The notes beneath the pieces were generated by a model that did no database searches, had not been told where the DNA came from, and was given only the letters and a program-made list of their open reading frames with translations. From Parasitella parasitica (lineage: Eukaryota > Mucoromycota > Mucoromycetes > Mucorales > Mucoraceae), in assembly GCA_025201805.1 (NCBI GenBank), contig MU619245.1, positions 247,248 to 299,231 on the forward strand: a stretch of DNA of 51,984 nucleotides, written 5' to 3'. This document shows positions 43,208 through 51,984 of this stretch, piece after piece (the stretch's first letter is position 1; the number at the start of each line of letters is the position of its first letter). Both the position numbers and the translations under genes were made by a program.

Positions 43208-44405
43208 TTTATTAGACAAATAAAAGGAAGCGGAAGAAAACGAAAGAAAGAAAAGAAAAAAAGGAAACTTTGGCTTTATATTGTGGTTGGATAGTTCAGT
43301 GTACACCGGTGTTCCAATAAAGAAGACTCAAATGTACAGTATTGTATGGTTTTAGGAACCTTTGCTCCGTAGCATATTTTTACAGATCAGATAGGCTTGA
43401 GGCTTGTCTCACACAATCTCTCGAAGTCCCAAGCTAAAAAAGGTACAAGGTCATGCAAAGAGATCAAAGAAAGGCGATTGATTCATTGTTGATGGTACCA
43501 AGTGTCAAAAACAACGTCGTTGCTTAGAAACGGAAATGCGGGAATGTGTATGGTTTGCCCAACATGACTCACGAATGGGTGACTGTCTCAAGCTGATGTA
43601 GTAGATCTCATAACAAGCTCTCCCTTGTCAATGTGATGAATGTTGGCATAGGAAAGATGTGTGTTGCTCCTCCTGTATACACAGCAGCCATTTCATTAGA
43701 TACCATAGTCGACCATATTTCATACAACTCGAGTTCGCATCGGACATGTGTCTTCTGTGTATGGAAGATGAAGGAAGGAGATCTCCGCTTTGTGAAATCT
43801 TATCTCGATAAATGATTTATCAATTGAGCATTTACATTCGAAGCAATTCAAATGTACGAGTAATATAAAATTCAAGGGACAAAGTGTCTGAAATATCTCA
43901 CAGTGTTCAATACCTACCATCATGTGGATAGTAGCTGAACGCTTATCAGTTAGAGTTGGGCTGACAAAAAAAATAAAAAAATAAAGGTAGCTTCAGAGGA
44001 AACTGATTATTCCAAGTTCGTTTGAAGGCATTTCCTGCGAACTCGCCAAGGTAACGCCGTAATTTTACATGGTATTGGTTTTAGAAGATGGGAGACATGA
44101 GCCATTTAGTGTTTAGACTTTTGCCTCGCAATATGGGAAAAATCAGGTAATTTAACATAGCGATCAGCTGAATGCCCTGTTTGTGGGCTTCGCTATGCAA
44201 TTTTGAAGTCTTTACTTTACTCAGTATTATGCAGGCCTTCGCTCAAGGTAGAATACAGCCTGTGTTGAGGGATCAAAGTGTCCGTTTTGTAAACACGAAT
44301 ATCAGTTGTAGCACATGTACCGAAATTAGGATACTTTTTCTAGTGATTAAAGATTCAACATGAAACCTTGCCGGGGACTAGACTAAAATATACTTTTTTT
44401 TCACT
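43208..44405. other. Spacer with possible degraded coding fragments
   Basis: About 1.2 kb between asparagine synthetase and the second transposon-like element. Short open pieces on the plus strand include HRTCVFCVWKMKEGDL (about 43738-43785), AECPVCGLRYAILK (about 44167-44210) and, in another frame, SKCPFCKHEYQL (about 44273-44308). Repeated C-x2-C pairs hint at a decayed zinc-binding gene or transposon remnant, but no coherent frame exists. Confidence 0.3.
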
Positions 44406-44407
44406 TA

Positions 44408-44535
44408 CAGTCTTTTTATGATGTCTGAAAAAAAAAGTTCCAGCAAATGATGATAATTGTGATAATATATATTAAGGTTTCTGGTAACAAAGCTGTTATT
44501 TCTGATAAAAGCTGAGACGGTTTCTGAGAGAGGAG
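44408..44535 (+). repeat. Left terminal inverted repeat of element copy 2
   Basis: Begins CAGTCTTTTTATGATGTCTG after a TA and pairs with 47173-47310. Shared blocks include AAGTTCCAGCAAATGATGAT, ATAATTGTGATAA, AACAAAGCTGTTATTTCTG and the following ATAAAAGC. Confidence 0.78.
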
Positions 44536-45007
44536 AAATATCTCCCTAAGAATATTTCAATTAGGGACTAAAAGTATTAAAAACAATCACGCTTTTAGAC
44601 TAAAAATGCCCAAGAGAACATTTTGTAATGATATGCGAAATTGCGACGCCTTAAATATTTTATTTTTGGTCAAACAGCCATTGTGCAGGAGCAATAGGTA
44701 TTTTCATATGAATGACTATTTGGGTTTTTTATCATCCCATTTTTCAATACGATGAAAATCATTTATTAACACTATCGACATGTACTTTAAAGCCTAAAAC
44801 TGAACAACCACCAAGGGGCCACAATACAAAATTGTTTGAATTCCATGATGTTTGAATGTTGATAGATTATTTCAGATATATCTGTTAGATAATAGAAATC
44901 TAGATAACCTCAAATATTTAGACGAGTCTATAGAACTTCAAAGGTATTTAAACTAAATTGCACATACTAGTAAGGCATAAAGTTGTACGGAACCGTCAAA
45001 TTATGCA

Positions 45008-45558
45008 TTTACACAATGCCAATTTTTTCCTGAACCAAAGTTAAAGCCAATCATTTTGATTTGTTTTCTCTTTCGATTATATGTCTTTTCATAGCATATT
45101 CAAGCAATATGACAATCTCTATAATTATAACCTCACATTATTTTACATCTTTCAAGCTAATTCACCATATCCAAAATCAAGCAAAAAATATACAGTCGGG
45201 ACTCGTTATAACGGACGGGTTGGTGCACAAAAATATGCTTGGTATAGCGATTAATCCCCTATTCAAAATTCAATACTCTTCAGTACAGTGCCTGGAACCT
45301 GGAATATATCCAAAGCTTATTATAATGCTTAACTTTTGTCAGTAAAAGTGCCCTCAACCTCAATCCTAACCTCTATTTTACTTTCTATTTTACATGTTTA
45401 GCATTAGAATTACAAAAGAAAAAGGAACTTTTGAACTGACATTAAACATTATTAACAATGGTATAAGGGCTTCTCTGTCACTAGCAATTAACAACTTATG
45501 AAGTATTTATAAATAACAAGGGGCTATTTCAGCAAATTATTCAATAATTATCCTCTTC
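45008..45558. mobile_element. Extra segment in element copy 2 with a pogo-like terminus
   Basis: This stretch has no counterpart in copy 1, which passes directly between the flanking matches. It contains TA-CAGTCGGGACTCGTTATA at 45191-45210, resembling the terminal repeats of pogo-like elements, and a second TACAGTGCCTGGAACCTGG at 45285. The matching inverted end was not found, so this may be a fragment or solo end. Alternatively the segment is original and copy 1 is deleted. Confidence 0.4.
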
Positions 45559-46980
45559 TGTTTCCAACTCGATGAGCCACTCCAGTCTCATCATACTGCT
45601 ATGATGAAAGATATACTTGTAGCATCAAAATACTTACTTTATAGAGCTGTATCATGTACTAGAATTGATATTGACGTGATATCATCTCCAGATAGATATT
45701 TTTTACCGCTAAAATGCAAGAACTTTAGCTTTGTATGCCATTTTATGATTGATTTTCATAAACAAAAGTGCCCTGAAAACACCAAAAATAGTATGCATTG
45801 GGAAAAACCCATATTATATATGATTTTGGTGCAATTTGAGCATGATTTTTTTTTCAGTGCAAAATGACGGATTTTTTCGTTTTTTTCCTTGTCTCCACAC
45901 ATCCAAAATCATTGATTATGCATTATCCTCAATTTTGACCCCAAAGATGCAACTTTTTATTATAGCATATATTGGAGGAAAATGACCGTAAAAGACCATT
46001 CCTTGATCTGAAAGACTAAAAACGCGCTCTGGTTAAGCAAAATATTGACTTTTCCCTCTTGATCTGTTTTGAGGTTTTCTCAACATAAATTCTTCCATAA
46101 GCATGCTAGGATTATGAAATGATACCATCGTGTAGAGCGTCCAAAAATACAGCTATTATCATAGAATGACAGCGGTGGTATGCATAGTGCCAGAAGATGA
46201 TATCTTGCCTCAAAAGAGTAATTTTGATTTTCTTAATGTCCAAATGTAGTTTCTGGAAGAATTTTTCCTTCCTGATTTTGGACGCGTTTAATCTCCGCTA
46301 CCAAAGAAAAATAGTGTTCTTTTAAAGAAACATTAGCTTTGAGAAGCCATAGCTTGACCAATTCAAGAGAAAAACAATTTTAAACTAGTTTATTTAAATA
46401 GTGTGCTTCTTGGCTTTCTAATGGAAGAACTTGCATGTCCCTACCTGACCTGACGATCTCACGCTCCGATTTTGAAAAATACTTTGCCGAAAAAGTCAGA
46501 AAGTCATCTGATGTCAACCTAAAAAGTACAAAAACTTGTTCTAAGCTATGCAAATAAGTAATCAAAAGGTGCTTTACATTACTTTTTTTTTTCGTGTTTG
46601 AGATTGCTAAACATTGTTTTCTTACAGTTTTTGTTTTTTTTTCTGATAATTACACTCTGAAGTTCGCATCGACCAAAAAAAAAAAAAAAAAATCAGACGC
46701 CTAAAATCTACGCTGGCTTTACAAAGACACACGCTTTTGAGCCATTCCAATATTATAGAAAAGATGGCACAGATTTGACTAGCTGTTCTACTGTGCAACT
46801 GGATATAGAGAATCCTGCTTGGTACTTGTCTGGCAAGATCTTCTACACTAGAAAACGCCAGATCAGCTGAAGGCTTAAGACAGTGCCACCATGCTAACGC
46901 ACCCATTCATAATAAATAAGGCTAATTTCAAACCTTCCTCTGCGTTCCTGAATCTAATTGCAGGTTTTTGATCCAAAATC

Positions 46981-47056
46981 AATAGACACACTTACACCCA
47001 GAATCACAGATGTTTGTCAATAGACACACTTACACCCAGAATCACAGATGTTTGTC
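46981..47056 (+). repeat. 38-bp tandem duplication
   Basis: The unit starting AATAGACACACTTACACCCA and ending GATGTTTGTC occurs twice without mismatch (46981-47018 and 47019-47056), followed by a partial third AATAGACA. Copy 1 has a single unit at about 734-773. Confidence 0.9.
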
Positions 47057-47172
47057 AATAGACAACCGCAACTTTTTTTAAAGACTACCTTGAATTTAAC
47101 GATATGATATAGATAGCTTATTTCACAACACAATCTCTTTGTATTCTCACTATGAATGAAACAAAGCAATTG

Positions 47173-47310
47173 CTCTCCTCTTTCAGAAAATTCTCGGCTT
47201 TTATCAGAAATAACAGCTTTGTTACCCGAAACCCTAATACATGTTATCACAATTATCATCATTTGCTGGAACTTCTTTCTCAGAAACTGCAAGATGACGG
47301 TAAATTACTG
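47173..47310 (-). repeat. Right terminal inverted repeat of element copy 2
   Basis: Reverse complement begins CAGTAATTTACCGTCATCTT after a TA, then CAGTTTCTGAGAAAGAAGT and the blocks shared with the left arm. It is the best-preserved pair of arms of the two copies. Confidence 0.78.
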
Positions 47311-47312
47311 TA

Positions 47313-47909
47313 TCATGGTCTCACAACCCAACTATGGAATTGCACAAATATTGGAAGGCATAAAATGAACTGTCAGTGCATCGAAACATCTGGTTGATAA
47401 CAATAAATGGCACTGGCATTTAGCATTGACAAAAAAAAAAAAAAAAAAAAAAAAAAACTCAGTTCCCAAACAAAGGCTTATCCAATGTAGGGATTTTGAC
47501 CGAGAAATTCTGTCATCTACGTGCTATAATTCATATTGAACACCGTAGACACCACCGGATTAGATTTGGGTTTAAGGAGAGAAGGGACGGCACATATTTT
47601 TTAAACACTAACGCTGGCGAATATCGACATCTAAGAACATTGTGCAAAAGATCCGTTCTTCTGGTTCCATGCGAAGCATCTCGTTGTACCAGTGACCGTA
47701 ATCCAAGTGGCTTTTTCCATTATACAAGCTTAAAGTGACGTAGATGAGTGTTTGCAAGTACTGGAACATCCCAGAAAGCAAAAGAAGGAATTTATGGAGG
47801 TTTGATTGGGTAAAGGAGTAGAGAAAAGCGAGGCTATGTTTTATAAAAATGTGAATCGCCTGGAAAAAAAAAAAAAAAATTGTTTTATATTGTTCTTTAC
47901 TTGTAGAAA
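47313..47909. other. Hsp110 upstream region
   Basis: About 600 bp with an A27 run at about 47431-47457 and an A-run at about 47863-47879. A minus-strand fragment near 47735-47605 reads YNGKSHLDYGHWYNEMLRM then EPEERIFCTMFLDVDIRQR before a stop. It is protein-like but has no ATG or flanking exon. Scattered GAA/TTC words occur, but I cannot point to a clear heat-shock element. Confidence 0.35.
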
Positions 47910-50388
47910 ATGTCTGTTGTTGTAAGTAGCCTCCAGTATTCAATGCCAACTATGATTGCTCACCTCGCGTGTTTATCAGGGTATTGATCTTGGTAATCTC
48001 CAAGCTATTATTGCCGTTGCCCGTAATCGTGGCATTGATGTTATCTGTAACGAGGTTTCTAACCGTGCCACACCGTATGTTTCATGCTTGCATTTACAGT
48101 GACATTCGACTCATCTTCTTTTCACTCTAGTAACATTGTTTCATTCGGTCCCAAACAAAGATATCTTGGTGAAGCTGCCAAAACCCAAGAAATCAGCAAC
48201 GCAAAAAACACCGTTGTCAGTTTGAAGCGTCTTGCTGGTCGCACTTTCGATGACCCTGAGGTCCAGGAAGTCGAAAAGAACTTTATCATGGCCGAGTTAG
48301 CTAATGTCAATGGCCAAGCTGGTGTAAAGGTAACTAGCCCATAAAGAGACAGTCGAAAGTGTAGAATCAGAGGAATCTTACTGTTGTTGTGTAATTCACG
48401 CATAGGTCAACTACCTCGGCGAGGAACAAGTCTTCTCCAACGTTCAACTTATCGCCATGTACCTCAACAAAATCAAGGACATCACTTCTGCTGAGATCAA
48501 CGGCCCTGTTTCTGATTGTGTGATCACTGTTCCCGGCTGGTTCACCGAGGTTCAACGTCGTGCTGTCCTCACTGCCGCAGAGATTGTAGGTTTAAACTGC
48601 TTGCGTCTTGTCAACGACTTGACCGCCGCTGCTCTTGGTTACGGTATCACCAAGACTGATCTCCCTGAAGAGAAGCCCAAGAATGTCGCCTTTGTCGACA
48701 TTGGCCACTCTTCCTACACCTGTCAAATTGCCTCTTTCACCAAAGGACAATTGACTGTTCGTGGACAGGCTTTCGACACACATTTCGGCGGTCGTGAGTT
48801 TGACGCTGTCATTGTTGATAAACTTGCAGTTGAGTTCAAGGAAAAGTTCAAGGTTGATGTTTACACCAACAAGAAGGCTCTTTTACGTCTTCGTGTCGCT
48901 GCTGAGCGTTGCAAGAAGGTCTTGTCTGCCAATCCTCAAGCTCCTGTCAACATTGAATCTATCATGGATGATAAAGATGTGTCTGCTATTGTCAACCGTA
49001 AGGACTTTGAAGAATGGGCTGCTCATTTGTTCGTTCGCACCGAGGAAGTGCTTAAGAAGGCCCTTGAAAGCGCTGGTATGACCATTGAAGATATCGATTC
49101 CGTTGAAATGGTCGGTGGTACTACTCGTATTCCTGCTATCAAGGAAACCATCTCCAAGTTCTTTGGAAAGAGCATCTCCACCACGCTTAACCAAGACGAG
49201 GCTGTGGCTCGTGGTGCTGCTCTCCAATGCGCCATGTTGTCTCCTGTGTTCAAGGTTCGTGAGTTCCGCGTCAATGACGTTGTCACCTATCCCATCAAAC
49301 TCACTTGGGATGCTACTCCTGAGGAACAAGAGACTGAAATTGTTGTCTTTGATAACAACAACTCTATCCCTTCCACTAAAATTTTGACTTTCTTCCGTCG
49401 TGAGGATTTCGCTTTGCAAGCTGTCTACGCTAAGCCTGAGTCTTTGCCTCGTGGCATCAATCCTTGGATCGGCCAATACAACATCAAGAATGTCGTGCCC
49501 GTCAATGGCGAACCCGCCCAAGTCAAGGTCAAGGTCAGACTCAACATTCATGGTATTTTGTCTGTTGAAAAAGCCTACACGGTTGAAGAAAAGATGGTTG
49601 ACGAGGAAACCAAGAACAAGGATGGTGAAAAGGAAATCAAAAAGGTCAAGAAAATTGTCAATACTGGTGACCTCCCCGTTTCTTCCGGCACCACCGCACT
49701 TCCCAAGAAGCTTATTGACGAATACGTGGAGAAGGAAAGTCAAATGTATGTCAGTGACAAGCTCATCGCTGAGACTGAGGCTGCCAAGAACTCCCTCGAG
49801 GAGTACGGCTATGAGATGCGTGATAAGATTCTCGGCCCCCTTTCTGAATACATTGATCCCTCCATCAAGGACAAATTTGCTCAGGATCTTAATGCTGTTG
49901 TCGATTGGATTTACGATGAAGGCTATGATGAGCCCAAGTCTGTGTATGTCGAAAAGCTCGATGCTCTCAAGAAGATCGGTAACCCCGTTGTTGAACGCTA
50001 CCGTGATTCTCAAGAACGCAAACATGTCGAACCTATTTTCCTTGAGACTCTTCAACGCTTGACTCAAGAAGCCATGAGTTCCGATGAAAAATACTCTCAC
50101 ATTCCCGCTCACGAGAAGCAGGATATTGTCGAACGCTGTGAGCGTGGCCGTAGATGGTTGGATGAGCAAAAAGCTAAGCAAGATCTTGTTTCCAAGCATG
50201 ATAATCCTGTTTTGACCGCTGATGCCATCAAGAAGGAAGAAGAGGCTATTATTTTCTTTGCTAACCCCATCTTGAACAAGCCTAAGCCTGCTCCTAAGGT
50301 TGAGGAACCTGCCGCTCCTGCAGAGGCCGATACCCCTATGGAGGAAGCCAAGAGCGATGACAAGAAGGAAGATATGGACATCGATTAA
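47910..50388 (+). CDS. SSE1: Hsp110-family chaperone (Sse1-like Hsp70 nucleotide-exchange factor)
   Basis: Exons 47910-47921, 47980-48074, 48131-48329, 48406-50388; 762 aa. Cytosolic Hsp70 co-chaperone that releases ADP and holds unfolded proteins. The first exon is just four codons (MSVV), required for the conserved MSVVGIDLGN start. Actin-like ATPase domain: [61 protein letters not shown] and [15 protein letters not shown]. Hsp110 features include the extended acidic insertion in the substrate domain ([18 protein letters not shown]) and the long C-terminal helical region ending in an acidic tail rather than EEVD. Codon use is strongly biased, indicating high expression. Downstream are C-rich and A-rich runs at 50405-50441. 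Confidence 0.95.
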
Positions 50389-50736
50389 ATTACAATCATT
50401 TAGACCCGCCCCCCGCCCCCCGCCCCCCCCAAAAAAAAAAATATGCTGATTTCTATATAAATAAAATTGCAAATTCATTATAATAATTTCTCTAATGTTT
50501 GTTTTAATTATAAATGATTTTCCCTGTGATCTGGTCTTTTTGTCATGTGAGTTGAGACAAAACGTTGAGATTTTTGGACAGCCACAAAATGCACAACTTG
50601 AGTTGTAGTTAATTCCATGCGGGAGTGTGGGGAGTGTGGTTTATTTGATACACACGATATATTACAACATAATCAGCATACATTTGAGCATTAATTGTCG
50701 GGGTCTCACGTTGGATATTTAAGTATATTATGACAA
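50389..50736. other. Convergent 3' spacer with C-rich tract
   Basis: 348 bp between opposing stops. It contains CCCGCCCCCCGCCCCCCG-type repeats at 50405-50430 immediately followed by an A-run, then AATAAA at 50459. No gene seen. Confidence 0.55.
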
Positions 50737-51984
50737 CTAGGGATCCATGGTGACTAAATTGTAGCCAAAATCTAGGACCATTATTCTTTTATCCTGTCCA
50801 GCGCTGTAAATCTATACATTTAGTCATGAATTTCATCAACAGTAATTGACCTACCTGATAATCTTGGTTCGATTACTGAGGCAGTTAAATATCCAGCTTG
50901 AATGTCCACTCTGAAAACTTAAAAGGCACTTGTTTTGTTTGGTATCCCAGACCCTGAGCGTTCTATCATAGCTGCCACTAACAACAATATTCTGCACGAC
51001 AACGTATTTACTACTTGTGTACGGACAGTACAATCAAGGACTTACTTGGAAGCTGTCAATGGTGCGGATAAGATCAGAATGTCCAGTCAAAGTAGAGATG
51101 CACTTTCCAGACTGAATGTCCCATACTTTCAACCTGTTATCTTGTCCACCACTGTAGATCCGATTGCCGTCGAACCGGACGCAGGCTAATCCCCTTGTGT
51201 GCCCAACAAACGTCTTTAAGCAATGTCCAGTTTCAATATCCCATAATTTTAACGTTGTATCTCCAGAAGCTGACACTACAAGGCCCCCATGAGATCCTAA
51301 TGCATTCACTGGTCCACTATGTCCTACGAGTCTTCGAATTTCTGTGCCCCGATGCTTGCTCCATACACGTATTGTGGAATCCCGTGACGAACTAACTATC
51401 ATATCGCCAACAATGCACACATCTAAAACACCGCCGGTGTGTCCAATCAATCTATTTTTGGGCTGCAAATCCGGCAATGACCATATTAAGCAAGTCGAAT
51501 CAGACGAGCCAGAGACCATCCAAGTCATATCAGTCGATGCACGCAAGCATAGCACACTTCCGTCATGATGAGTTTTTGTTAACACCAACGCATCTTGCTG
51601 CTTTGATAAATTCCACAGCTTGATGGAGCGGTCTCTGCTGCCACTAACGATGAGATTTGGACCCACCCAGACTAAACAGTACACACTGTCATCATGCCCT
51701 GTAAGATATCGTGTGTTGACATGGCCCTTCTTCCACCGCCTGTTTAATTCGTGATGATTCTTATAAAGATCGTAATACGGCAATGTCACGGGCTTTGTAA
51801 TTTTCGTTACTACATGATCAGCCCGAAATAAAGTCTGCCACAAATAATGGTGATTTTTATGGCACAACTGGAAAAGCTGTTTGCAGGTTTGAGCCAGATT
51901 CAACAGACTTTTACAGTCCAGCATTGCCACTATCTTGGTATTGAGTTCAGAGGGTAGATCCAGTAAGCGCGCTAGTAAGTACAA
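50737..51984 (-). CDS. F-box/WD40-repeat protein (5' end cut by the window edge)
   Basis: Minus strand, partial: exons 51984-51046, 50991-50855, 50803-50737; the start lies beyond the right edge. An F-box-like helix set (LPSELNTKIVAMLDCKSLLN...) is followed by about seven WD40 repeats, for example LTGHDDSVYCLVW with SRDRSIKLWNL, LIGHTGGVLDVCIV with SRDSTIRVWSK, LVGHSGPVNAL with SGDTTLKLWDI, FVGHTRGLACVRF with GQDNRLKVWDI, and SYDRTLRVWDT. This layout matches Cdc4/Fbxw7-type substrate receptors of SCF ubiquitin ligases. The last blade ends SAGQDKRIMVLDFGYN before the stop. The substrate is unknown and the paralogue cannot be named from this fragment. Confidence 0.88.

Larger units (their letters stand above)
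44408..47310. mobile_element. Long-TIR Tc1/mariner-like element, copy 2, opposite orientation (no intact transposase)
   Basis: 2903 bp flanked by TA (44406-44407 and 47311-47312) with TIRs of about 130 bp (44408-44535 and 47173-47310); both outer ends start CAGT. It corresponds in reverse to copy 1: for example 46694-46733 matches 1089-1130, 46440-46530 matches 1325-1415, and 44700-44960 matches 2300-2570. It is about 580 bp longer than copy 1, mainly from an extra segment at roughly 45008-45558, and has a 38-bp tandem duplication at 46981-47056. Identity to copy 1 is clearly below 100 percent with many small indels, so the copies are old. No DDE/D transposase frame is visible. Confidence 0.75.

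Noticed and set aside
48883-50478. 531-codon open frame antisense to the Hsp110 gene
   Set aside because: It lies wholly opposite a well-supported, strongly codon-biased gene; avoidance of certain codons on the sense strand removes stops on the antisense. The predicted protein has no recognisable domain.

Overview
This window is nuclear DNA of a filamentous fungus. The gene complement and architecture point to an early-diverging, Mucoromycota-type (probably Mucorales) genome: AT-rich spacers full of A/T homopolymers, many short spliceosomal introns (about 47-96 nt, GTAAGT-type donors, TAG/CAG/AAG acceptors), a fucose-pathway enzyme, a mitochondrial Pet191, and an Integrator subunit (INTS9) that yeasts lack. 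Species cannot be named from the sequence. One assembly gap of 10 N lies inside an intron at 10350-10359.

Layout. Two copies of one long-TIR, TA-flanked Tc1/mariner-like element lie in opposite orientation at 482-2801 and 44408-47310. Between them are about 41.6 kb of mostly single-copy housekeeping genes: FEN1 flap endonuclease (3128-4554, +); an M28B/glutamate-carboxypeptidase-II-like membrane protein with an altered catalytic residue (4596-7189, -); a small unknown gene (9103-9390, +); a pseudokinase-like protein (9581-11465, +); a UBE3C/Hul5 HECT E3 ligase (11622-15246, -) divergent from an INO80 subunit Ies2/INO80B (15429-16534, +); an Rrg7/Mrr-like protein (17659-18234, -); uridine phosphorylase (18609-19627, +); an unknown basic-tailed protein (19932-20465, +); GDP-mannose 4,6-dehydratase (21667-22957, +); the 3-methylcrotonyl-CoA carboxylase beta subunit (24749-27152, +); Pet191/COA5 (27404-27684, +); TRAPPC3/Bet3 (27795-28636, -); a VC0807-like membrane protein (28792-29965, -); a serine carboxypeptidase (30224-32000, +); tRNA-His guanylyltransferase Thg1 (32415-33353, -); NOP10 (33679-33933, -) divergent from INTS9 (34146-36355, +); a Uds1-like coiled-coil protein (36509-38659, +); a two-finger GATA factor (39363-40496, +); and asparagine synthetase (41238-43207, -). 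Beyond the second element are an Sse1/Hsp110 chaperone (47910-50388, +) and an F-box/WD40 protein cut by the right edge (50737-51984, -).

The genes are not a pathway cluster. They are ordinary dispersed eukaryotic genes for DNA repair, ubiquitin ligation, chromatin remodelling, RNA processing, vesicle traffic, proteolysis and metabolism, with tight head-to-head or tail-to-tail spacing in places. Gene models were built by hand from splice sites, reading frame and resemblance to known families; the exons given are consistent in phase throughout. The points of greatest interest are INTS9 in a fungus, two predicted loss-of-catalysis paralogues (the M28B protein with Asn at the catalytic Glu, and the kinase-like protein with HGN for HRD), a GATA factor with a degenerate first finger, and the inverted pair of long-TIR elements, one carrying an extra segment with a pogo-like terminus.
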